From Alphaproteobacteria bacterium (GTDB taxonomy: Bacteria > Pseudomonadota > Alphaproteobacteria > SMXP01), in contig SMXP01000100.1 of assembly GCA_004356335.1 (NCBI GenBank), forward strand, positions 1-5,220: DNA of 5,220 nt. Direction: 5' to 3'. The number at the start of each line of letters is the position of its first letter. Positions within the stretch are counted from its first letter, which is position 1. Of this stretch, positions 1 to 5,094 are shown piece by piece. The position numbers and the translations under genes were made by a program. The notes under the pieces were generated by a model. It made no database searches. It saw nothing but the letters and a program-made list of their open reading frames with translations, and was not told the origin of the DNA.

Positions 1-2
1 AT

Positions 3-72
3 GCTCTAGAATCCTAGTTTGGTCGCGTTTTTGGACGGAAAACCGGGTCCACTTTTCCTGAAAACGCTCTAG
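3..72 (-). repeat. REP-like palindromic repeat, left copy (inverted relative to right-edge array)
   Basis: This is a nested palindrome. The outer arms GCGTTTT (25-31) and AAAACGC (61-67) pair perfectly. The inner arms GGAAAA (37-42) and TTTTCC (53-58) enclose the loop CCGGGTCCAC. The core, about 33-59, is the reverse complement of the right-edge repeats apart from one missing base. GCTCTAG occurs at 3-9 and again at 66-72, exactly 63 bp apart. That is the period of the right-edge array, so this copy is probably the last unit of an array extending off the left edge. It begins 7 bp beyond the Sel1 gene stop, so on the minus strand it lies in that gene's 3' untranslated region. No T-tract follows the hairpin on the minus strand, so a classical terminator is unlikely; mRNA 3'-end protection is possible but is inference. 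Confidence 0.75.
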
Positions 73-78
73 CCGCCG

Positions 79-726
79 TTACTCTTTGTTTCGCGTCTCG
101 AACTGTTCCATCCATTCGCGGGCTAGACCCTGAGCGTCGGCAATTTGTTCGGGGGGTATGCTTTCAGAAATGAAGTCACGCAATCCCGCACCGTCGTCAT
201 TTCCTTGCTCGGCCGCAAGGTATGCCCATTTGTATGCCGTTACCTTATCCTTCGGGACACCCCAGCCTTCGTGGCACAACCAAGCGATAGAATACTGGGC
301 ACGGGAAAACCCCTGCTCGGCGGCCCGTGTGATCCACTGCACCCCTTCCTTTTCGTCCTTGGGGACACCCAACCCCTTGAGCACCATCCAACCGAGATGG
401 ACCTGTGCCGACATATTTTCCTGCTCGGCAGCCAGCCGGCACCACTTCACCGATTCCTTATCGTCCTTGGGCACACCCTGCCCGTTGAAGTACATGCCAC
501 CGAGATTTAGCTGGGCATCGGCATCGCTCTGCTCGGCAGCCAGCCGGATCCACTTCACGGCTTGCCTATGGTCTCGGGGGACACCTCTGCCGTCTTGGTA
601 CATCAAACCGAGATTATACTGGGCACGGGCATCGCCCTGGTCGGCGAGAGGTTGCCACTCACGCAGAGCCGTTGCGTAATCGCCTCTTTGCGCAGCATCC
701 AATCCCTTGTCAAATATTACAGTCAT
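79..726 (-). CDS. Sel1-like repeat (SLR) protein, predicted cytoplasmic
   Basis: The 215-residue product is almost entirely Sel1-like repeats. A lead-in helix pair (about 5-32, FDKGLDAAQRGDYATALREW) is followed by four 36-residue units at about 33-68, 69-104, 105-140 and 141-176, each with the pattern AQ.xLG.MY..G.GVPKD...A.KW..LAAEQ. A short charged tail ends at 215. Such alpha-solenoids bind other proteins and have no catalytic role; the partner here is unknown. The start at 726 is chosen because AAGGA lies about 7 nt upstream. A longer reading frame from 786 has no comparable site and adds no signal peptide. Many bacterial Sel1 proteins beginning with this same FDKGL..YQRGDYATAL lead-in are exported, whereas this one begins almost directly at that point, so it appears leaderless. 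The gene lies 113 nt downstream of the TPR gene on the same strand; co-transcription is possible but a GC hairpin lies between them. Confidence 0.9.
   Translation of the reverse strand: MTVIFDKGLDAAQRGDYATALREWQPLADQGDARAQYNLGLMYQDGRGVPRDHRQAVKWIRLAAEQSDADAQLNLGGMYFNGQGVPKDDKESVKWCRLAAEQENMSAQVHLGWMVLKGLGVPKDEKEGVQWITRAAEQGFSRAQYSIAWLCHEGWGVPKDKVTAYKWAYLAAEQGNDDGAGLRDFISESIPPEQIADAQGLAREWMEQFETRNKE
199..630 (-). repeat. Four 108-bp in-gene repeats encoding the Sel1 units
   Basis: The four Sel1 units are visible in the DNA as 108-bp periods. For example, the 19-base stretch beginning CTGCTCGGCAGCCAGCCGG occurs at 421 and again at 529, and GTCCTTGGGCACACC-like stretches recur with the same spacing. 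The middle units are the most alike at nucleotide level, suggesting recent duplication or gene conversion. The repeats are in frame, so gain or loss of a unit would leave the reading frame intact. Confidence 0.7.
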
Positions 727-815
727 GGAATTCCTTTTCAAAGTCAGCACGTCCTTCTTGTGTTGGATCGAACAGAAGGACGGCAAGGGTCATCAGAATG
801 GGCAGTGGTCATCTG

Positions 816-830
816 GGGGGCAGGGCCCCC
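816..830. other. Short GC hairpin between the TPR and Sel1 genes
   Basis: GGGGGC (816-821) and GCCCCC (825-830) form a perfect 6-bp GC stem with a 3-nt loop. The stem starts 10 nt beyond the TPR stop codon in the direction of transcription. No T-run follows it on the minus strand, so it does not meet the usual terminator form. It could slow RNA polymerase, act with Rho, or protect a processed 3' end between the two leftward genes. It may also be chance in GC-rich spacer DNA. Confidence 0.3.
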
Positions 831-839
831 TTAAAACAT

Positions 840-1487
840 CTAAAGGGCGCCGAGCCGGGCCAGATCGTTTTTGGCTTCCAACAAGTTCGGGTTCAGGTCC
901 AACGCTCGGCGGTAGTGATTGATGGCGGCGACGGTATCGCCTTTGCCTTCATAAATGAGACCGCGAGAATAAGTGGCAATGGCGTTGTCGGGATCAAGCC
1001 GCAGAGCCTGTTGGCAGTCGGGCAGCGCGTCGCTGAATTCACCCGCTCTTGCTTTGGCGTCGCACCGGTTTTGCCACGCCGTTGGGTTGTTCGGGCTAAG
1101 TTCGATCGCCCGGTCATAATCGCCAAGAGAAAGGCTGTATTGACCGAGATTGCCATAGGCGACGCCACGATTGATGAAGGCGGCCGCATCATTTGGATCG
1201 AGGCTGACCGCCCGGTCGTAATCCTGAACCGCGCGATTAAATTGGCCGATCTCGTCATAGGCATTGCCGCGATTATTATAGGCAATGGACAGATTTATTT
1301 TGGACAAGTCGCCGTCAAAAATGCACTTGGTGTAGAGGTCGATTTTGCTTTGCTGATCATCGGTGTTTACCGCCTCGGTGCAATAGTTCACGTCTTTCGC
1401 CCAGGCCGGTACGGAAAAGGCCGGCACGGAAAAGACCGGCAGCCAAAACACGCTCGCCAAAAAACCGGCGATGACGATCCCCCGCAT
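840..1487 (-). CDS. Exported TPR-repeat protein
   Basis: The 215-residue product starts with a Sec-type signal peptide. A short basic MRG is followed by a hydrophobic stretch to about residue 28, with likely cleavage after A30 in PAWA|KD. The mature N-terminal part (31-66) carries C36 and C55, a layout (C...IDLYTKCI) seen before the TPRs of many alphaproteobacterial periplasmic TPR proteins. Four consecutive 34-residue TPRs follow at about 67-100, 101-134, 135-168 and 169-202, with the usual W/Y-N-RG-AY--G-F--A--DY--A--L-P pattern. C142 and C158 lie in TPR3 and could pair in the periplasm. The start is firm: AGGAGG sits about 8 nt upstream of the ATG. It is probably a periplasmic protein-binding scaffold; the partner is unknown. 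It is transcribed away from the glycosyltransferase gene, and a candidate promoter lies at 1514-1542. Confidence 0.9.
   Translation of the reverse strand: MRGIVIAGFLASVFWLPVFSVPAFSVPAWAKDVNYCTEAVNTDDQQSKIDLYTKCIFDGDLSKINLSIAYNNRGNAYDEIGQFNRAVQDYDRAVSLDPNDAAAFINRGVAYGNLGQYSLSLGDYDRAIELSPNNPTAWQNRCDAKARAGEFSDALPDCQQALRLDPDNAIATYSRGLIYEGKGDTVAAINHYRRALDLNPNLLEAKNDLARLGAL
1404..1433 (-). repeat. 15-bp tandem duplication inside the TPR signal peptide
   Basis: Two adjacent 15-bp copies, GGCCGGTACGGAAAA (1404-1418) and GGCCGGCACGGAAAA (1419-1433), differ by one base, and a partial third copy (GACCGGCAG) follows. They encode the peptide repeat FSVPA-FSVPA in the c-region of the signal peptide, between the hydrophobic core and the predicted AWA cleavage site. 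The result is an unusually long, proline-rich c-region. Confidence 0.75.
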
Positions 1488-1513
1488 GAGTCTTCCTCCT
1501 GTTAGCCCCCCCC

Positions 1514-1542
1514 ATCATGACAGAGCCCGAATAGGGGCTCAA
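1514..1542 (-). promoter_or_regulatory. Candidate sigma70-like promoter of the TPR gene with internal dyad
   Basis: On the minus strand, TTGAGC (1537-1542) and CATGAT (1514-1519) are separated by 17 nt. Each matches the sigma70 consensus at four of six positions. The predicted start of transcription falls near 1507, inside a run of eight G (minus strand, 1506-1513). That would give a leader of about 20 nt containing only the ribosome site. GAGCCC (1523-1528) and GGGCTC (1535-1540) form a dyad between and into the promoter elements and could be an operator. The call rests on pattern matching alone. Confidence 0.3.
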
Positions 1543-1590
1543 GGCGCTTTACGGGGTCGCGGGCAAGGGCTGGGACTGGGCCCCAACAAC

Positions 1591-1603
1591 TGCTATTTAT
1601 AAC
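1591..1603 (+). promoter_or_regulatory. Weak candidate -10 region for the glycosyltransferase gene
   Basis: The AT-rich patch TGCTATTTATAAC is the only -10-like sequence before the rightward gene. It can be read as TATAAC (five of six matches) or as an extended -10 with TG upstream. I find no convincing -35 element 16-18 nt upstream. If it is used, the leader would be about 30 nt. The surrounding 1488-1639 spacer is GC-rich and otherwise shows nothing beyond the TPR-side promoter candidate and the C8 run. Confidence 0.2.
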
Positions 1604-1639
1604 TGCCGCACATGATCCCCAGTGAGTCGCATGGAACTC

Positions 1640-2887
1640 ATGAAAATTTGGTTTGTTCACCAAAACTTTCCCGGTCAATTCAAGCATCTCGCGCGATTTT
1701 TTGCCGCAAGAGAACAGTACGAAGTGGTGACTATTGGTGAGGCAAGGCGCGACAAAATTGCCAACTCTAAGCATTACACCTATAAACAGCCAAAATCCGC
1801 CTCAGCCGACACCCATCCCTATATAAGGGGGCTGGAAGCGGCGGTGCGCCGCGGCCAGGAAGCCGCCCGGTTGGCGCTGCAACTTAAAAAAGACGGCTTG
1901 AGTCCCGATATTGTTTATTCTCATCCCGGTTGGGGCGACACGCTTTATTTCAAGGAAATTTTTCCCGACGCAAAGTTCCTCAGTTACTTCGAGTTTTATT
2001 ACCGGTCCCACGGATCCGATGTCGGGTTTGATCCGGAGTTTTCGACCCATACCCTGGATGATAAATGCCGCATTCGGACCAAGAATAGTATTAATCTCCT
2101 GACCCTCGATCTGGCGGATTGGGGCGTGTGCCCGACGCAGTGGCAATACAGTCAATTTCCCGAAGAATTCAAATCGAAAATAAGCGTCGTTCATGACGGT
2201 ATCGATACGGTTGCGGTGCGCCCCAATCCACAGGCCACGGTCACTCTGGGGCGGGATCGTAAGACTTTCACCACACAGGATGAGATCATCACCTTTTGTG
2301 TGAGGAATCTGGAGCCCTATCGGGGGTTTCATATTTTCATGCGCGCCTTGCCGGAACTCATGCGCCGGCGACCGTCCGCGCATTTTCTCGTGGTGGGTGG
2401 CGACGAGGTGAGCTATGGCCGTCCGCTACCGCAGGACAAGACCTATCGACAACACATGACGGCGGAGGTCGGTGACCGGCTTGACATGAATCGCATTCAT
2501 TTTTTGGGCCGCTTGCCCTACGCCCAATATATCAATGTACTGCAATTGTCGTCGGCCCATGTTTATTTGACCTATCCATTTGTCCTTTCCTGGTCGTTTC
2601 TTGAGGCCATGGCGGCGGGCTGCCTCGTCATTGCCTCCCAAACACCGCCTGTGGAAGAAGTGTTGACGAACGGATCTAATGGTTTGTTGTTTGATTTCTT
2701 TTCACCGGACGCCTTATGCGATGCTGTTTGCCAGGGACTTGACAACCCGGAACGCGCGATACATCTCAAACAACAAGCGCGCGCCACAATCGTAGAGAAA
2801 TATGACCTCAACAGCGTGTGCTTGCCGAAACAAGTTGCGCTTATTGAACAGATCGCCCAAGGCATTGTGCCGTCGGATTCTTCTTGA
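1640..2887 (+). CDS. GT4-type glycosyltransferase (group 1)
   Basis: The 415-residue product is a two-domain GT-B retaining glycosyltransferase. The N-terminal acceptor domain (about 1-170) resembles the Glyco_trans_4_3 family and opens with the family signature FVHQNFPGQFKHLA (5-18); HPGWGD follows at 95-100. The C-terminal nucleotide-sugar domain holds VHDGID (184-189), RNLEPYRGFHIFMRALP (222-238), VVGGDEVSYG (251-260), FLGRLPY (288-294), LEAMAAG (321-327) and PPVEEV (336-341). The usual E-x7-E pair lacks its first Glu: F314 is at that position and E322 is kept. I recall YPFVLSW-LEAM as normal for this subfamily. Sugar donor and acceptor are not predictable; a role in surface polysaccharide or glycan assembly is the family norm. 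The start is uncertain: GTG at 1622 and ATG at 1631 are in frame, and no site is strongly Shine-Dalgarno-led. 1640 is chosen because relatives begin M(K/R)I.FVHQNFPGQF. It stands alone on the plus strand, with a terminator 27 nt downstream. Confidence 0.92.
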   Translation: MKIWFVHQNFPGQFKHLARFFAAREQYEVVTIGEARRDKIANSKHYTYKQPKSASADTHPYIRGLEAAVRRGQEAARLALQLKKDGLSPDIVYSHPGWGDTLYFKEIFPDAKFLSYFEFYYRSHGSDVGFDPEFSTHTLDDKCRIRTKNSINLLTLDLADWGVCPTQWQYSQFPEEFKSKISVVHDGIDTVAVRPNPQATVTLGRDRKTFTTQDEIITFCVRNLEPYRGFHIFMRALPELMRRRPSAHFLVVGGDEVSYGRPLPQDKTYRQHMTAEVGDRLDMNRIHFLGRLPYAQYINVLQLSSAHVYLTYPFVLSWSFLEAMAAGCLVIASQTPPVEEVLTNGSNGLLFDFFSPDALCDAVCQGLDNPERAIHLKQQARATIVEKYDLNSVCLPKQVALIEQIAQGIVPSDSS

Positions 2888-2913
2888 TCATTTCACCTTA
2901 AGAACGATGATAC

Positions 2914-2954
2914 AAAAAGACGCCCGCTTCTTTTTCACAGGCGGGCGCCTTTCT
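2914..2954. terminator. Rho-independent terminator shared by the converging genes
   Basis: CGCCCGC (2921-2927) and GCGGGCG (2941-2947) form a perfect 7-bp stem with a 13-nt loop. On the plus strand the stem is followed by CCTTTCTTTT, ending the glycosyltransferase transcript. On the minus strand it is followed by TCTTTTTG. There the flanking A-rich and T-rich tracts extend the pairing to about 14 bp with two G-U pairs, ending the TadG-like/receiver transcript. It lies in the 100-bp gap between two genes that point toward each other, exactly where a bidirectional terminator is expected. Confidence 0.85.
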
Positions 2955-2987
2955 TTTGCTGTGGATGAGCGGTGCTTGCTCGGTCGT

Positions 2988-3503
2988 TTACGCTGACTTT
3001 CGAAGCGGCACCATGTCTTGGGCATATCGTCTGTCTTGGTGATGGGTTTCCCTGTTGATTGCTTTGCGTCGATCTGGGCCGACGTAATGACTTGATTTTA
3101 CTTGAGGTTTCTCCCGCTCAAAGAGAGCGTAGATAGTCGAGAAAAGTTCCTTGGCGTTGATCGGCGACGCGATAGCGGCATTGGCGCCGCACCGGAAGGC
3201 TTTTTGAACCGCATCATCCTCGGCACTCAACGTGATGAAGATGATCGGCAGATCCGGATCCAGATTGTCTTCCGCCGTGCGTACCATTGTGGTTAATTGC
3301 AATCCGACCGGTGCATCGTTTTCATATTGAGCGACGATGAGATCTACCTGATGGCGCGCCAAGATTTCGAAGGCGGTCGAGGTGCGTGCCACTTCTGTTA
3401 CATTGTCGAACCCGAAGGCCTCCAGCATATCGGAAATAATGGCTCGCATGGGTTCGTTGTTGTGAACGACGAGAACGTTGAGCTGGTCAAAAGAGGGGGC
3501 CAT
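2988..3503 (-). CDS. Degenerate (atypical) receiver-domain protein
   Basis: The 171-residue product is a CheY-like receiver (about 7-130) with a basic, disordered-looking tail (131-171) containing YVGPDRR (140-146) and DRR (157-159). That architecture is common in Rhodospirillales receivers. The fold signature is clear: NVLVV strand 1, VDLIVA strand 3, PIIFIT strand 4 and GANAAIASPI strand 5. The phosphorylation chemistry is missing. The acidic pair is H14-N15 instead of DD, the phosphoacceptor Asp is Q59 (DLIVAQ) and the conserved Lys is S113 (ASP for the usual VKP). T91, the switch Thr, is kept. It therefore probably works as a phosphorylation-independent protein-binding module. No output domain is present. 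Starts at 3518 (TTG) and 3509 are in frame; 3503 is chosen because GGAG lies 9 nt upstream but only 3 nt from 3509. It follows the TadG-like gene by 58 nt on the same strand, with no terminator between, so it is probably co-transcribed; a weak internal promoter is not excluded. Confidence 0.88.
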   Translation of the reverse strand: MAPSFDQLNVLVVHNNEPMRAIISDMLEAFGFDNVTEVARTSTAFEILARHQVDLIVAQYENDAPVGLQLTTMVRTAEDNLDPDLPIIFITLSAEDDAVQKAFRCGANAAIASPINAKELFSTIYALFEREKPQVKSSHYVGPDRRKAINRETHHQDRRYAQDMVPLRKSA

Positions 3504-3561
3504 GATCATGATCTCCAATTGGATTGCTATAAAGAAATGTCACGTTGACAATGGGCGCATG

Positions 3562-4908
3562 CTATTCGACGAGCCGGATGTCCATATTCTGGATCGCCGC
3601 CATATCCATATCGGGTGGACAATCGAGTGCAATCTCTGCGCTGCCTGTAATCGTGATTTTCCGACCGATAATTTGAAGGCAGCTGCCGCCAACATCGGCA
3701 CCTCCAGTGTACACAAGCATCTGATTGGGAAAATAAAGGGCGCCGGCGAATATCATATCGCTGCCGCCCAGGAACCAGTTGGTGATCATGGTATTGCCTT
3801 TGAACGAGGGCGCATTGGGGTCCTGGAAAAACAGAATGCCTTCGTAAGGACCGCTCGTGGGGGCGGAGAGATCGGCGACGGTGCCGCCGGCAAATTTGAC
3901 ATTTGCATAGTCCTTGCCGCTGCCGGTGAGCACGAAGGTGATTCCCTCGCCGGTCAGGGTCGACGTGCCGGAAACGTCAAAGTCATCTTCCAAGTAATAC
4001 GTGCCGGCCTCGAACGTGACGTCTGCGTTCGATAGTTTAAGGCCATCGCAATACCGCCCTGGCTGTAGAACTAATGTTTGAGCTTTATGGTCGTAAGCCT
4101 CGCATGTGCCCGGCATGTTGGTTACTTGGACGTCGAGCCCCTTTACGCCGTACGGATCCTTAACCGGAAGCGAAAAGGATCTGGGCGGTGCATCGGAATA
4201 AAGATCGGCAGCATTGCCGACCTTGATGTCGCCGACCGCCCGAACAGGGGTTGCGTGCAATTCGCCGCTGCCCCAGACTAAAAAGGACGCATCGCTATTG
4301 GAGTTTGAGCTGACACCACAACCAACATTGGTGACATTGTTGCCGGTAAACTCGAGTGTGCCGTCGGCCTCTTTATCCAGCCCGAGAATGCAAACATCAC
4401 CGCCTATGTTGACGGCCGCCGCGACCGCGCGTGCAACCACGTTGACCTCGTCATCCATCAAAATGGAGGCAAAGAAAAGCGTCTGTTTTTGCGTCGCGAT
4501 AACTTCGATGGCACTTGGGTCGCCCGCATAGGGTCCGGATAATGGTGGAATATTGATTGTCAGGGTAGTGTCGGATCCAGCCACGAACTCATTCCGCTTG
4601 GCACCGTCCGCAGCGGCTGCCCGAGCCACATGGGAACTATCGGTGTAATAGAGTGCGTAAGCACCGGAGATAGCGCCGGCATCGACAGCCGTCTGTGCTT
4701 TGCGCTTGGCCAGATACCAATTGGGCACATCAACGCCTAAACCCAGCAAGCCAACGAAGATCGGCAAGGTAATGCCCATCATGATGGCAACGGTGCCGCA
4801 TCGATTGGCAAAGAAGCGTTTGCCGTGGGTTCGTACCGTCGAACAACGCGTGTTTAAATCATTATCATTTCGACGTGCCGGAAAAGACTGAGACAGAAAC
4901 CGTAACAT
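3562..4908 (-). CDS. TadE/TadG-like membrane-anchored protein
   Basis: The 448-residue product has a cytoplasmic basic N-terminus (1-36), then a TadE/TadG-like segment (about 37-85): GTVAIMMGITLPIFVGLLGLGVD, a single membrane helix, followed by WYLAKRKAQTAVDAGAISGA, the typical amphipathic run with a conserved Asp. A large exported part (about 86-448) follows, rich in Gly, Thr, Asp and beta-strand patterns. CILGLDKEADGTLEFTGN (173-190) resembles the C.LAL....SGALxxSGN stretch found after the anchor in TadG-like proteins. The repetitive region 277-345 looks like stacked beta strands, possibly a beta-helix. Seven Cys (173, 197, 269, 287, 410, 430 and others nearer the N-terminus) could form disulfides outside. 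TadG proteins belong to Flp/Tad pilus loci, but no other tad gene is present, so the specific role is open. ATG at 4908 is chosen because GAGGAG lies 7 nt upstream. A TTG-initiated extension to 5079 would run through the putative promoter and has no such site. Confidence 0.85.
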   Translation of the reverse strand: MLRFLSQSFPARRNDNDLNTRCSTVRTHGKRFFANRCGTVAIMMGITLPIFVGLLGLGVDVPNWYLAKRKAQTAVDAGAISGAYALYYTDSSHVARAAAADGAKRNEFVAGSDTTLTINIPPLSGPYAGDPSAIEVIATQKQTLFFASILMDDEVNVVARAVAAAVNIGGDVCILGLDKEADGTLEFTGNNVTNVGCGVSSNSNSDASFLVWGSGELHATPVRAVGDIKVGNAADLYSDAPPRSFSLPVKDPYGVKGLDVQVTNMPGTCEAYDHKAQTLVLQPGRYCDGLKLSNADVTFEAGTYYLEDDFDVSGTSTLTGEGITFVLTGSGKDYANVKFAGGTVADLSAPTSGPYEGILFFQDPNAPSFKGNTMITNWFLGGSDMIFAGALYFPNQMLVYTGGADVGGSCLQIIGRKITITGSAEIALDCPPDMDMAAIQNMDIRLVE

Positions 4909-4933
4909 AATGACACTCCTCAAAATCCGTGTT

Positions 4934-4958
4934 CGTGCATTGGCGTTCCATATGCACG
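4934..4958. promoter_or_regulatory. Dyad in the leader of the TadG-like gene
   Basis: CGTGCAT (4934-4940) and ATGCACG (4952-4958) are perfect 7-bp inverted arms separated by 11 bp. In RNA the stem can continue with TGG/CCA after a one-base bulge, giving a ten-pair hairpin with loop CGTT. It ends 26 bp upstream of the start codon and 20 bp or less from the ribosome site. It could be a transcription-factor operator or an mRNA hairpin that modulates translation. Function is inferred only from symmetry and position. Confidence 0.45.
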
Positions 4959-5045
4959 AGCCGTACCACCATAGCTTGTCGGCGATGCTGGATTGCGGAG
5001 GTGTCAGTGTGCCAAAAGTGGGATTGGGCACTCTAAAAAGAGACA

Positions 5046-5075
5046 TTTGTATCGAACGGATACACGACTTGTTAA
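5046..5075 (-). promoter_or_regulatory. Candidate promoter of the TadG-like/receiver unit with overlapping dyad
   Basis: On the minus strand, TTAACA (5070-5075, five of six matches to the -35 consensus) and TACAAA (5046-5051, four of six to the -10) are 18 nt apart. This would start transcription near 5039 and give a leader of about 130 nt. A perfect dyad, TGTATC-N5-GATACA (5048-5064), overlaps the -10 and the spacer, an arrangement typical of a repressor operator. This is the best promoter candidate in the 186-bp region upstream of the gene. Confidence 0.4.
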
Positions 5076-5094
5076 GCAAGAGAGCGGGGGCTTA

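Noticed and set aside
145..679. Two overlapping plus-strand frames across the Sel1 gene
   Set aside because: Their repetitive peptides simply mirror the 108-bp Sel1 repeats read on the wrong strand.
672..1505. Long plus-strand open frame (277 codons) across the TPR gene
   Set aside because: It is the antisense shadow of the TPR gene. It has no ribosome site, and its opposite frame has clear TPR repeats, a signal peptide and AGGAGG.
3545..3550. TTGACA as a -35 box on the plus strand between the receiver and TadG-like genes
   Set aside because: No -10 element at the right distance and no rightward gene downstream; the site falls where both genes run leftward.
3478..4035. Plus-strand frame of 185 codons opposite the end of the TadG-like gene
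   Set aside because: No domain is recognisable and there is no ribosome site; it also spans the gap and part of the receiver gene antisense.
4909..5079. N-terminal extension of the TadG-like protein from TTG at 5079
   Set aside because: The extension has no TadG features, would begin within the candidate promoter, and the ATG at 4908 has GAGGAG at ideal spacing.
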